From: Dicaeum eximium
Lineage: Eukaryota; Chordata; Aves; Passeriformes; Dicaeidae
Direction: 5' to 3'
Assembly (NCBI GenBank): GCA_013396995.1
Contig: VWZP01002202.1
Location: 331,539 to 395,538, forward strand
DNA: 64,000 nt
The notes below the pieces were generated by a model. It was not told the DNA's origin. It was given only the letters and a program-made list of their open reading frames with translations, and did no database searches. How positions within the stretch are numbered: the stretch's first letter is position 1; the number at the start of each line of letters is the position of its first letter. The translations under genes were made by a program, and so were the position numbers. Below, piece after piece: positions 21,751-34,750 of this stretch.

Positions 21751-24700
21751 GCTCTGCCCAGTGCCTGTCACCCGTGACCCCCGGCTGTCACCGCCGTGCT
21801 GGGGCAGGTGGGTCATCCCTCTGCTCTGTGTCCTTGTTCGCACGGAGGAAATCCTCTCCACACCTCTCCTTTGGTCTCCTCGGTGTTTTTGGGGCAGCCC
21901 GGTTCGGCTGGGCCCCGGGAAGCCGGGCTGGGCTCTGAGAGCAGCTGTGGATCCCCGCGGGGTCGGTGTGTGTGGGTGAGGGGACAGCCCTGTGTCCCGC
22001 GGTTTCACTTCACCTCTGGCCCCAAAGATGAGGTTTTACAGTGAATAAGAGTTTCAGCTCCACTGTGAGTTTCTGTACCAAACCTACGTTTTTAAAAGTA
22101 GAGCACACCCCAAAAAATCCGTTGTTTCTATTTAGGGTTGACTTTTTATTCAGAAGGGGTCTGCGGTGGTTCCTTTTGATTCCTTTTTCTCTTTCTGGTT
22201 AACTCAGTGATGTGAAGTACATGGAAAGGGCTTCCCCCGCCAGTTCATTTTCTGTTCCTCTGAAACCTGGTTTGTCACAGTGTGGAATTTTGATGATTTC
22301 TTCATAATGTTACGTGGTTTCTGATAGTTGTGTGTGTGTGGTTGCAAGGATTGGTTGTGCTCAGGCAGTCACTGAGGTGATGTCAGTCACTGCTGGGTAG
22401 GAGGTGCTGCTCTGGGAGCCAGTTGCTGTGCCATTGCCTCTGTGGCTGGAGCAAAATACAGATTTATTTGATAATTCTAAAAGCCATAGGTTCTCAATGC
22501 TGAATAAGGTGTAAATTTCAGTGTTGGGTTGAAAGATCAAACAACGTTGACTCACTGTAAGTTACTTAGGGAGTGAAAAATCTGGAGGATGCAATTAGCG
22601 GGGATAAATTGACCTATACAGAATTAATCTGAATCAAACCAAATAGTTCTGGTGCTGCAGGTTGATGTTCCTCCAAGTGTTGCAGTCAGAGTGCAGATGC
22701 TCCAAGCTCAACCCCTGGCTGCCTGCAGCCTTCAGAGCTGCCCTTGGAGCTGCCCCAGCTCCGGGCAGGCAGGTGCAGTTGGACTCAGAGTTCCAACAAT
22801 CCTTGCTAGAAAATGGCTTCTGGGAATCATGTTTCTGGAAAGTGTCTGCTTGGCTGCTGCTCTGGCTTCTGGAAGTGTAATTGGGTTGGCCAGTGAGATA
22901 ATGAGGACAGTGTTCATCTCGGTTGGTTGTTACTGTAGAACACGTAAATTTTGCCACTGTTTCCGCGCTGGGAATAGTTCCAGAGGAGGTTGTTTGTGAC
23001 CTGCGGGGCTGGGGTAGAGCCCAGCGATGCCACTGCTCTGTGGGCTGAGCATTGGGTGGGTTTAAAACCCTGTGTTTTTTGATCCAGTGTGAATTCCTGT
23101 AGCTCTGTGTGCCATGCTGCCTTGCAGAGATGGAGCAGTGGGAATCTGCTCTCTGTGTGTGGCCTGTGAGGCTTGAAGTGAGCAAAGGTGCGTGAGGGTT
23201 GTGCTCAGGTGCTGTAGAGACTTAGGAGAATGTGCCTGAAAAATGTGCCTGAAAAGTGGTATTTCTTATGGTTCTGTTCTGCTTTAATTTTTTCTGCACC
23301 TTTTAGGGGATATTTGCATTGTTTTTAACAGCCTGTGCTGGTGACTTCTGTCACTTCTGGGTATTCAGGCTGAGCCCAGTCCACATGATCTGTTAAAACC
23401 CACCATCCCAGGAATTCCTGCACTGACTGACTCAGATTTTGGTGTTCATGAATAGTCAGTGACAAACTGGTGGATTTTCCAGGAAATGCCACTATGAACT
23501 GGTTTCCTTGTAAGGATGTTTGGAAACCTTGTGAAGATCCAGGGTTGTATCATGAACCAGATGAGTGAAATCATCTTCCTGGAATCTGTGTTCATTTGGG
23601 CTCTGGATTGTGGTAAAAAGCCAAAAGTTCCTCGTAACAAATTCTGGTAAAGGTTGCGATCAAGTTTCCTCTTGGTGTGTGGTGACAGTGGAATTGTCAG
23701 GATGGGCCACAGGACAGTGGCTGCCTGGTGGCCCTCAGGGTAAGACCAGCCACCCCAAGCCCAGCCCCAGTGAGTGGGGTTTGCCACTGGAACATTGACT
23801 GGAACATTCCTGTCAGGTTCACGGATGCAGTTCAGTCCCTTGCTCAGGATTCCTGGATCTCATGGGAGCTGCTGCTGCTAATTGTGCTGAAATGTGGTTT
23901 TGTCATGCGAACAGACTCCTGCATGGGGTTATTCTATGACTGGATGAATTTGCATGTGTGAAACCTCGGAGAGGAGAAGTTGCTGCTTGCTTCCTGTCAC
24001 CCGCTTCATGATGCTGGCAATGCTGGCAGTAAGCTGGTTTCTTCCCAAAGCGACTTCAAAGAAATTAAATTTGTTCTGAAATTTCTTTTTGAAGAATGAG
24101 TTTCCTGGCGTTTCCCTCACCGCTTTGGTGAGGTTTGCAGGGGAAGTTGTGACCCTCTCTTGTGCTTCTGGCATTGCTAGGGGGGATGGATCCCTGTTGT
24201 GGCTCTTGGCACATTCCTGCTGGGACATAGTCGCTCCTTTTGTGGGTCAGTCTTGGGGTGTGACTGCTCTGCCTTTGCTGGGGCTTGCACTTGGCCACCT
24301 TGTGTGCTGTAGAGCTATTTTTGGGTAAGACTGACGGATTTTTCTCTTTAAAGCAGTGTGATCTTTAAACCTGAGACATGAACTTCAGCCCAGCTGAGAA
24401 CAAGTCTCGACATGAAGGGAGTGTTGGCCATGGCCAGGCTGGTGTGTGTGTGTGATGCAGATAATTCAGAAGTGTTCCAGGTACTGGTGGTACCACTGCA
24501 GCACTGCCAGACACCTGAGTATCCACACTCTCATTTTCTGCAGCGCCTGGCCTCCTTCCCCTGCCATGTTGTCCTGATGAAGCAGTTGTTTCCCCTCATC
24601 TCCATGCCAGCTCAGGGAAGGAGCTGGTGGTGTTCAGATCTGTTCTCTCACTTTTTGCCTGTGTTTCTCTGTTTCTACGTTTGGCTTTGGTGATCCAGAT

Positions 24701-24847
24701 CAGATTATGGAAAGAGAAGGGCATTCCTGCCACTGTGGATCCCTGCCATGTATTGGCCCTGGCTGCAGCTCTTCCTTTACCTGCTTGGAGTCTTTCTGGG
24801 AAGCAAAGGTCTCACTATAAAGAATTTCTCCATCTTTCTTTGCACAG
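21751..24847. other. PGS1 intron 1, right part
   Basis: About 3.1 kb of lower-GC sequence with no exon recognised. I looked for CR1 LINE signatures and saw none. Two further STAT-type 9-mers are at 23477-23485 (TTCCAGGAA) and 23576-23584 (TTCCTGGAA). A 183-codon open frame on minus (22634-23185) shows no known domain. Confidence 0.5.
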
Positions 24848-27800
24848 ATCATCATGGCTCCTTCTAGCCCCGCTACTCACTCCTCCTGTTCCAGTGATCA
24901 CAGCCCCACCGTGTTCCCTCTGTCCAGAAGGAGCACACAAGTTCCAGTGGATCAGGAACCTGGTCCCAGAGTTTGGGATCTCCAGCTCGCATGTCAAGGT
25001 GCTTTCATCCCCGGCGGAATTCTATGAGCTCCTGAAGGTAAGGTGTGGGCTGCAAGTTGTGGGAATGGTTTTGGTGCAGTGCCAGTTTTGCAGCTGCTGC
25101 CTGGTAACTGCTCTTGTATGGAATAGGTTTAGCTGCAGGGAGTGTGCTCTTCAGTTTCCCAGGAAGCACTAGTTTCTTCCCTGAATGTTATATGCAGCAG
25201 TGGTGCTGCTGGGGCTGTGTCTGTATGTTTTATGTCACCCCTGTGCATGTGTTACCCTTTCCTCCCTCCAGGCCAGAGGCCAGAGCAGAGATGTGGCTGA
25301 AGGCATCCTCCTGGGGCGTGCAGCACTGCCAGGTCTGGGCTGATGGCTCCTCAGGACCAGACCCTGTGAAAATTCAACTTGTTTTTTGCTGCTCCCAGGT
25401 GCAGATAAAAGCAGCCAAGCAGCGGGTGGTGATGGCCTCGCTGTACCTGGGAACAGGACTCCTTGAGCAGGAGCTGGTGAGTGTGGAAAGGTTTGGGAAG
25501 GCCAGGAAGGGAATGCAGGGGAGGGATGTGTAAGGGAGGCACGCGGCGCTTCTGGCTGGGGTCTGGTATAGAGCCAGGGAACTGCTGCACTTCTTGAGGG
25601 GATAGTTAGCCTGACCTGTCAGCAGGGACTGGCCTGGTGTTCAGAGTGCTCAGTGGGGCTTTGTAAAACTCAGCTCACGGGAATCTGTTTTTCCCTGGCA
25701 TTTTTCTTTAATGGGATTTGAGCTGTAGATGTGTAGTTTGTGTGTGTTTGGTGCTCCAGGTGCAGGACACAGGTGAAGGACTGGTTTTCTACATTTGAGA
25801 CCGAGGTCAGCTTTGCTTCATGGTATTTGCCTTTTTTTGTTCTTTCCTCTGAAAACAAAAGCATTTTTGCCCAAGGACTTGAGGAAGAAGCCTGGTCTTG
25901 GCCAGGTTCTGATGTTAGGGAGCAAATGCCCTGGCAGGGTAAAGGTGGATGGAGCCTGCACAGGATTAGTGCCCAACTTTGTCTGAGCTTGCACATAGGA
26001 TTTGAATCTGCATGTGACAAACAACAGTAGTTAAAGAATAGTTGTAGTTAAAGAATAAAACTGCAGTGAATTCCTACCAATGTTTGTCTTTGGTGATGCG
26101 AGTCTGTGATTTGGGAATGATACTGGGACATTTTCTGCTAATATGAATTGCTCTTGTGAGACCTGAAGAATGTGGCCATGTAAAACTGAGGCCCTTTGAT
26201 GTGTGGCTTCAGGCTGATGGAGGCTGCCAGGCTGGCAGGTGCAGAGGCTGAACTGGCTGTGCTTGGCACAAGGAGGAAGGACTCGCACCACGCTGTGGGA
26301 GCTGTCTTGGCCACGGTCTCCTGCTGCTGAGCACTTCCCTTGGAAAGTGTATTTGCTTTTGTAATGAGGACAGAACTCTCTCTGCAGGTGTATTGCTTAG
26401 AAGAAACACTGGAGAAATCACTGCAAGCAAAAGGCTCACCCGACCTCAGAGTTTCCATTCTCCTTGACTACACCAGGGGTTCCCGGGGTAGGAATTGCCG
26501 CTCATTGCTTTTGTCAGAGCCTGATTTTGCTGTTAGGCTAGAGAGACTCTTCTTTTCAGAGTGGGTATCTTGGCCAATTGTACCTACTTGCTTAAAACAT
26601 GCACCTTTCAGGATTGGCCTTTGTATTCAGAACTGCATATTCCCAGAAAATATTCAAGCTGAGCAGCTTTTCTTCCAAAAATAGGTGGTAGGAGCAAGAA
26701 AGGCCAAACTACTCTGTGCAGCTTATGTAGTCTTGTTTGGTTCATTTGTTAATGCATTTGCCCTTACCCGTCATGCTCACTTACATTTTCATTTTGAAAG
26801 GAGAATGGGAATTTTTGGAAGCAGCAGCACACTGAATCAGGAACCTGTGGTCATCTGCAGTGACTCTTGTAGATGTGTTCCCAGTGCTGGTGAGGCTTGG
26901 TTAAGAAGCTTGGAAAGTGTGAGACCTGCCCTGTGACTGATTCTGGGTGTCACTTTCAATATTGACATAGTGCAAATGAAAGTGATCTAAAAAAAACAAA
27001 GAAAAAAGGAAAACACGTGAAGTGCCAGTGGATGGGAGGGGTGTCACCCTGTAGCCAGCTGAAGAGCTGTGTCATGGTGTGTCCTGTCTGTGTGATCTTT
27101 GTGTGAAATCCCTGTCTCTCCCAGGCAGGAAGAACTCTCGGACTATGCTGATCCCGTTGCTGCAGCGCTTTCCCGAGCAGGTCCGCGTGTCCCTCTTCCA
27201 CACCCCAAACCTGCGTGGGCTGCTCCGGCTCCTGATTCCGGAGCGTTTCAACGAGACCATTGGGCTGCAGCACATCAAGGTCTATCTCTTTGATGACAAC
27301 GTGATCCTCAGCGGGTGAGTTCCGCTGCCCCGGCCTCGCTGGGCTTCGGGCAGGCTGTCTGTGCTGCCAGAGCTGTCTGAGCATCTGCACTCCATCACGG
27401 TCCTGTCGGTGCTCTTCTGAGATGGGAGAGCAGCCACAGTTCTTGCACGTGAGATTCCTGGATGAAAGCGAGTCTTTCTTAAAGGGAGAAATGTTTTGAG
27501 ATTTCCTTTGGAAATGGCCCATTTGTGCTTTAGTGCAGCTATCCCACAGTGAGGCCCGTAGCCTGGCCTGGGAGGCTGAGGATCTCGTGCCCGTGCTCTG
27601 AACCCGTCTCTTGCCTTTCTGTTCAGCGCAAACCTGAGTGATCTGTACTTCACCAATCGTCAGGACCGCTACGTCCTGCTGCGGGACTCTCCCGAGATTG
27701 CAGACTTCTTCACGGAGCTCGTGGACGCCATTGGGGATGTGTCCCTGCAGTTACAGCAGGATGACACTGTGCAGATGATGGAGGGAATGGTACACCCATA

Positions 27801-30800
27801 CCAAGGTAGGAGGGAGTTGTCTCACCTGGTTGGGTGGTGGGATCCAGAGCAAAGGAGTGACAGCCAGGGCTTAAGGATGATTTAGACTCCATCCATGTGG
27901 GAATTGCTGGGTGTCTGACCATTGTTCAGACTGTGGGGGTGTCCTGTTTCGTGCCATCCAGTACTAAGATCAAGATTGCTTGAGTTTAAGGACTGGTCTG
28001 TTGGAGTTTTCCCAGCACAGTGGCTGTCACAGGCTAATTTGGCAGGGCATGCAGAGGCTGGAAGTAACTCTGCAACTGTCTCAGTGCTGCCTCATAAACG
28101 TGCTGCTTTTAGCCTTAAACAAGAACTTCAATCCTTTGAGAAGTTTTTCTGATATTAGCAGCTTCAATTCCAGGTGCCCTGGGTGTGCATGTTCTGAAGG
28201 ATTTGTGAATGTGCTGCTATTGTTGGTAATTAATCTCTCGTAGTAGAGTTTGTTCTGGGAATCAAATGGGAATCAGTTCAGGAAAACTGGGAACGAGCAT
28301 AAAATTGGGCAGAGAAGGGCAGTGATGTGCCAGGCTGATTGCGTCATCAGTTTTTATCCTGGCCTTGCACTGCTGGGTGACGCAGGTTCAGGCTGGGGAT
28401 GGGAGTTTATTTGTGTGTTCCAGCTCATTCTTGGTTGTCAGTGTAGCCTTGCCCTCGTCCTTTCCTTTCTCAGAGGGTTTTTCAGGCTGCTGCCAGTTGC
28501 TGAGCATTTCTCTTCTGTAACGCAGCTCTGCCGACCTTGAAACAGCTGGCTTGGGCCTTAAGATGGCTCAGAGACTCATGTGCACTCTGTGTTGGCTCAT
28601 GTTTGTTCCTGTAGCCCTGTCCTGTCAGTTTTTCCTGGTGTGTAAGAGCGGACACGTAGCTCTGTGCCTGCAGACCTCAGACACATCTCTCTGACTTTTC
28701 CTGCAGGAGACAAAGTGGCTTACTGTGAGATTGCCAACCGGAGGGTCATGGAGGTCATCAACTCTGCCCGGACACGGCAAGAGCTCCTTCATGCAAAGAC
28801 TTTCCACAGCAGCCAGCCAGGCAGCTCCCTCTTATCCCAGCAAAGCTCTCAAGCATCTGGAGATCTGAAACCAGAACCCGACACCTGGATCTATCCCTTA
28901 ATCCAAATGAAACCTTTTGGGATTCAAATAGACGAGATGGTCACAGAGACACTGCTGACGGAGGCTGAGCGGGATGCCAGGATATACCTCACCACTGGCT
29001 ACTTCAACTTGACACAGGCCTACATGGACCTCATCCTGGGCACAAGGGCCGAGTACCGGATCCTCCTGGCCTCGCCTGAGGTCAATGGGTTTTTTGGTGC
29101 CAAAGGGGTGGCAGGTGCCATCCCTGCTGCCTATGTTTACATTGAACGTCAGTTTTACAGTGAGGTCTGCTGCCTGCAGCAGCAGGAGAGGGTGCAGCTA
29201 CAGGAGTACTCCCGTGCTGGGTGGACGTTCCATGCCAAAGGTAAGGTGCCCTTGTCCTGAGGGTCTTGTTCAGAGGTGTGTGAGAGCTGTGTGTTTGGAT
29301 TGTGAAAGGAATAAGGAGCTGGCTGGGTGCCAGTCCGGGCTTAACCTTCCAAACGCTCCTCCAAGGTTCAAACAACTGGCTTGTGTAAACCTGGGGGGTT
29401 TGGACCGCTTGGGGGGCTCCTTGCCTTTGGATTTCCTGTTCAATACAGTCACAGGGATGATGTAAAAGCTGTCCCTGTGGTGGCACTGAAGCACTGCCTG
29501 GATGAGAAACATGATGTGAAGGAAAGGAAGCATCTGGGTGCGTTTATGATGCAGTCAGTGGCGTGGTGCAGTTTCTTGTGTCCCTTGGGCTGGTTTCAGC
29601 AGGCAGGAGTGCTGACTCTGCTGGGGACCCTGCAGCATACCTGGGGCAGGTGCCAGAGGGGAGCTGCTCCCAGGGCCTTCCCAGCAGCAGGGCTGCATGG
29701 GGACAGTGTGAGTGTTGGGGGATTCGCACCAGCTCCCGTTCCCAGCTCGCAGGGGATGCGGTGTGTGAGGAGCTGCAGCCTGTGCTTGTGCAGCCAGGGC
29801 AGCCAGAGGGCAGGGGGCTGAGGAAGGAATATGGACTGATGTGCAGGGAGTTAATGGACGCTGCCCTCGAGGTCTTCTCTGGGAGAGCCTGGATTCCTGC
29901 TGGATGCACCATGCCCAGCTCCCACAGGCTCAGCAGGTGTTCCAGCTGGAGTGTTTGGGCTGTGGCTGGAGCACTGGGGCTCTGGCCGTTCCTGTTTTAG
30001 AGAGCTGTTAGTGGGAGTGGCTCCATCTCCCTGCTTCTGGCAGGGGTGCTCAGGGGGAGGCTCAGAGGTGGCAGGCAGGGAAAGCTGCCCAGTCGGCCTT
30101 CTCTCACTGTCGGGAATCCCTGGGTGCTGCTGGCTGCCTCGGTGTTGAAACGACAAACAGATCTGAGGCTGCCCCTCCCAGCAGGGACAGCCCTTATCTC
30201 ACACGGGGCAGCACGAGGGAGGGCCCTGCCTGCCTGCCTGGGTGTCCTGTGTCTTTCAGGATGCACGTGCTTGAGCCATCTGTGGTTCCCAGGTTCTGCC
30301 TTTGTTGAGCACTGCTGACTCCCAGTGGGATGTGGTTTGGCATAAACTGAGCCCAGAAACAAGGGCTGCTTTTCCCAGCTACCAAAGTGCAGATGGTCAC
30401 TGGTCCTGTTTGGGCCAGCTGGGCCTCGTGGGCCAGCGCTTTGGTCTCTCTGCTGTGTGGTGTTGGCTTGGAGAGGGATGCAGGGCTTGGAGTTCAGCAG
30501 CTCCCGTGCCTAGCAGTGGGGACAGCTGGGGACATTTGCTGCCTTGTTTCCATTCCCCTTCGGAGTGCTGGGAGGATCAGCGTACAGCTCCTCCTCTGGC
30601 ATGCTCTGCCCTTGGCACATGTTGGATTCACCTCGTTGCCTTCTGCAGGAGTCACGTGGTGTGGCAGAGAGGACAAGGACAGAAGAGGGAAGGGAGGAAG
30701 CCCTGGAGATGTGAAGGGCATGTGCACAAGGAGCAGATGGAGCCTAGCTCCTGACTGAGGACATGAGATTCCCAGCAGCACATAGTCCCTGTTGGTGCGT

Positions 30801-33800
30801 CCTCTCTGGGCTGAGACATGGGACACCCTTTAGTCTCCCATGGGATCCCCAAACACTGGGGCTGTGCTGCATGCCCCTCCTGCTCCCCTTAACACGTTTG
30901 GATCTGCATGCAGAGTGTCAGGTGGTGCTCCAGAGATGTCTCTCCTGCATTCAACACCTTGCAGGTGCAGCAGAGCGCTGCACAGATGGGGTGCACGTCT
31001 GCCAGCAGCTGTCCTGGTGTGACATCCCAAAGCCTACGTGTCCTGGGTGTGGTGTTGGGGGTGACACGGGTACATCCCTTTGGGTCAGGGTCCCTTCCAA
31101 GCACGTTCTGTGGCAGGGTGCTGTCAGATAAACTCTGTCACTGCTATCGACTGGCGCTGGGAAGCTGCGCTTCCCCTTGCTGGAAGGTGAGTCACTGTTT
31201 GGGCAGACCCTGCCAGATGGCCATGAAACCAGAGAGCTGCCACAGGACACTTGGGAAGGCAAGGAATCTGTTCCTCACGGCTGCTGCTTGGGCAGAGGTC
31301 CAGCCTTTGGCTGGTCAGGCAGCAGACAGCCCCTGGCAGGGTCCTGTGGGTGGCAGAAGGTAACAAAGCTCTGTGCCACGGGCTCCCAGCACCCACGGTG
31401 GGCTGTGCAGCCCTGCTGTGGCAGGGTGAGCCCCCGGGGCTGGGGCTGCCGTGGCTTTAGGGCAGTGCCAGCTCTGTGAGTGCGCTGTGGGGGCGGGGAG
31501 GAGCTTACAGGAACTGGCAGTGAGTCGGCAGCATCTTACTCAAGGCATTCTTGGAACTGCTCTGGGGCTGAGTTGGGAAACCTGCTGCTATTTTAAGGCC
31601 GAGGTGGTTTTTATGCTACGGGTTCTTTGTTGCAGCCTGTGTGTGACCAGCCATGGGGATAAGCCTCTACCAGGGACTCACCCAGGGCTCTGCTGAGGAC
31701 AGCAAAGGCTTTCTGGCTCCATTTGTGCAGAGTGGCCACACAGCCTCTCCTTGGCAGCAGTCCTGACTCTACTGTGGCTGTTCCTTCTTGCCCTGCTGCA
31801 GTGGTGATTGAGAATAATGCTTGAGAATAATAATATGTTTCCATCTTTCCCTTGAAAACCTGTCCTGGGCTCTGTCCTGCCTGCTCTGTGCTGGCAGAGC
31901 TGTGGGAGCTGTGCTGGTGAGTGGCAGCGGGGGACACGTGCCCTGGCAAGAGTCTGATCTCACCCTTGTTGGCTCTTCTGGAAGTGAGGGAGTGAAATAA
32001 TTTGCACTTCTCTTCTGTATCTCTTCACAGTGGCATGTGAATTCACCTGCCAGAGCTGAGAGATGCCTCTTCATGTCATGGTCCTGGGATGGGGGTTGGT
32101 CCCTGGCCCTGGGACAGGCTGGACAGACCTAGCCTGTCTGCCTGGGGCTTTGGGGTTGGTTCCTTCACTGAAAACCTGTTTGTCTTCTCTCAGCGTTTCT
32201 GAATTCACTGTGGTGCAAAACAGCCTCTAATGCAGTGACAGGACTTGCTCTGGGCTGTTCTGGGGCACTGGGGTGCTGCACTCCCAGTCAGAGATTTGGG
32301 CTGTGCCAGGGCACCCCACACACAGCACACACAGTCACACAGCACACCCAGTCACACCTACAGCCACACACAGCAGAGAGCCCTGCAGACCCTGCTGGGC
32401 TGCTCTCTGCTCTCGAGGTCCTGAGCACGATCTGTAATCCATGTTCAAAGCATTTACTTCACTCTGAGTGAAGGGGCCACGTGAGCCCACCCTGGCTGTT
32501 CCCTCGGCTGTCACACTACCTCTCTTCCTCATTTTTCCTGCAGGCCTCTGGCTGTACCTGGCAGGGAGCGACCTGCCCTGCCTGACCCTGATTGGCTCTC
32601 CAAACTTCGGATATCGGTCGGTTCATCGCGACTTGGAAGCTCAGGTTGCGATAGTGACAGAGAACAAAGCCCTGCAGCAGCAGCTCCATCAGGTGAGCAG
32701 CAGGTTCTGGGGGTGTTGCACTTCTGGGTCACACAGGCAGTGCTGAGGAGGCAGCAGCAATAAAAACCTGCAGCTACAATAACTCAGAGGCTGCTGGAGC
32801 ACGGGCAGTCCTGAGGAGCTGTCAGGGAAGGGACTATTGATGAGCTGCCCGTGCAAGCAGCCAGTGCTGGGAAGTGAGGCCGTGACGGGAAGGAGAGTGT
32901 GTGTGTCTGTGTGTGTGTGTGTGTGTGTGTCTGTGTGTGTGTCTCTGTGTGTGTGTGTGTGTCTGTGTGTGTGTCTGTGTGTGTCTGGGGTAAGGAGGCT
33001 GGGCTCTTGGAACACTGAGCTGGGACTAGGAGAGGGTTTCTGGGCTGGCTGGGATGCCCATGAAGTTCTGTGACAAAATCCTTATCTTGAATAAAAATAT
33101 TATATAATCTCGACACAAACATTTTTAAGTGGTTTGATATTCAATGTCCCAGGGGCTTTCTGTGCTGTTTTTGTTTTAATTAGGCAGCTTGGAATGCTCA
33201 GCAGTTCTGCTGCTGCTCCGAATCCTGCCTGGTTCTCCAGCTGTCTTGACTGAATCTTCTGCTGGAACTGACTGTCCCAAGTAATTTCTCCTGCAGTGTT
33301 CTGTTTCAGAGCAGATATTAGGTGCCTCTGTGTGACTTGGAGACCTCAGAATGCACTGTGTGAGGCAGGTGCTGGCAGAGTTGTCTGCAAGATCAATGGG
33401 AATTGCCCTCTTGCATCAGGGCTCTTCCCTGGGATGAGTCAGAGTGTATCTAATCAAAAACAATTCTATTACTGGAAGAGTTGCTTGAGTATTTCAATTC
33501 ATATCTTGCCTCTGCTTGTTTCTAATGGAAGGGGAAAATCAATGAAAATGTGACACAAAGGAATTTTCTCACACAGGGCTGCAGTGATCTCATTCAAAGG
33601 GCTTTAAACCATTCCTGATTGCTGGAAGCTGATTCTGAGATGGGCTGGGTGTTTACTTTCTGTGGTCTTTTTTAGAAGACTTAATCCATTCCTGGGATGC
33701 TGCCATGAAATCACTTTGCCTATGTAATGTTCAGTTCCATTTTAAAAATGTGTGCTGAGATTTGGGAAGAAATGTGAGTGGTCTGGGTGTCTTTGGGTGC

Positions 33801-34750
33801 TTCTGTGAATGAACTGAGATTGATTCAGGGAACTGGCCTTGCCTCCAGTGCTCAGACCTCATCATATTAGATGGTCACACAGCAGAATCCTCACAGCAGG
33901 GCTGGCTGTAGCTCTTGGAGCGTTTGAGGGCTCTCAAATTAGAATGAATTGGCAGATTAATGTCCTGGTTCATCTTTTTGGTGTTACTTTCCAGTACCTG
34001 GTTCCTGCTTCCCTGTTCCACCCTGAATTTAAACAGTGCAGAGTATTTTCTGCTGTTTGTGACAGCTTCAGTTATAAAAAAATGATGAACAAACTTCCAG
34101 GAGCTGTTCTGCTGTTGTTTGCCTGCAGATCCTGAAACCTGAGTGTTTGTGCTAAAACCCCCACTTACCTGTGCTCAAAGTGCTGCTCTCACGTGCTGGG
34201 AGCGTGTTCTCAGCAGGGTGGTTCATTTCCTCCCTCAACAGCTGGGTGCACGCTGTGGGGGCCTGAGTGTTTCTGGTAATTTAGCTGAGATCGCCACTGC
34301 ACATTCATCTGCAAACGCGGCGCCTGAGCCGTGTCTAGAAAGGGCCAGGCCCAGGAGGATTGGGTGAGGTTTCCTTTTCTGGCAATTGCAGCCTGGCCTT
34401 GAGGAGTTTTCTGAAACTGAAGCTCAGCCCATGCGACAGTGGGGCACAAAAAGGCAAAACCCTCTACCCTTGCTCTCTGTGGAGTTTTAATTGCAAATTC
34501 TTGAGGAGAAATGGTGCATTCTTGTGGCAAGATCCCTGGTCAGCTTTATCTGAGAATTTGCTTCTCTGAAAGACCATTATGTAATTTAACACTTGGGATT
34601 TACTGAGATGATGTTTCTTTCCCTGTTCAGGAGCAGGAGCAGCTTTACCTCTGCTCAGGTGTGGTCTCAACATCAACGTTTGAGCAGCCAAATCGTTATG
34701 TGAAACTGTGGGTGAAGCTGGTGACACCTTTCATCAAGAATTTCTTTTGA
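24848..34750 (+). CDS. PGS1: Phosphatidylglycerophosphate synthase 1, exons 2-9 (exon 1 missing)
   Basis: PGS1 transfers phosphatidyl from CDP-diacylglycerol to glycerol-3-phosphate in mitochondria, the committed step to phosphatidylglycerol and cardiolipin. Exons: 24848-25037, 25399-25476, 26388-26487, 27125-27314, 27627-27805, 28707-29240, 32544-32692, 34631-34750 (TGA 34748-34750). All are GT-AG with matching phase and encode about 512 residues; the human protein is 556, so about 45 N-terminal residues are missing. Two phospholipase-D-type HKD motifs are intact: HIKVYLFDDNVILSGANLS in exon 5, running into exon 6; and FHAKG across exons 7-8, with IGSPNF in exon 8. The C terminus is TPFIKNFF. 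Exon 2 opens in phase 2, so an upstream exon must exist; the CpG gap at 20666-21372 is its likely place. Confidence 0.95.
29241..32543. other. PGS1 intron 7 (3.3 kb)
   Basis: The longest intron wholly visible. No nested gene, exon or mobile element is recognised. A CA-rich stretch (CACACAGCACACACAGTCAC and variants) lies at about 32317-32372. The shorter PGS1 introns at 25477-26387, 26488-27124 and 27806-28706 likewise show nothing identifiable. Confidence 0.6.
32896..32986. repeat. (TG)n microsatellite with CT interruptions
   Basis: About 90 bp of TG dinucleotides broken by TCTG at near-regular intervals, in PGS1 intron 8 (32693-34630), which is otherwise featureless. Confidence 0.95.

Noticed and set aside
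22634..23185. 183-codon frame on minus inside PGS1 intron 1
   Set aside because: No domain, no splice or promoter context, and composition like the surrounding intron; most likely chance, though not excluded without expression data.
21751..34630. CR1 LINE or retroviral fragments in PGS1 introns
   Set aside because: I looked for typical CR1 3' signatures and for polymerase or gag motifs and saw none; a repeat-masking run would be decisive.
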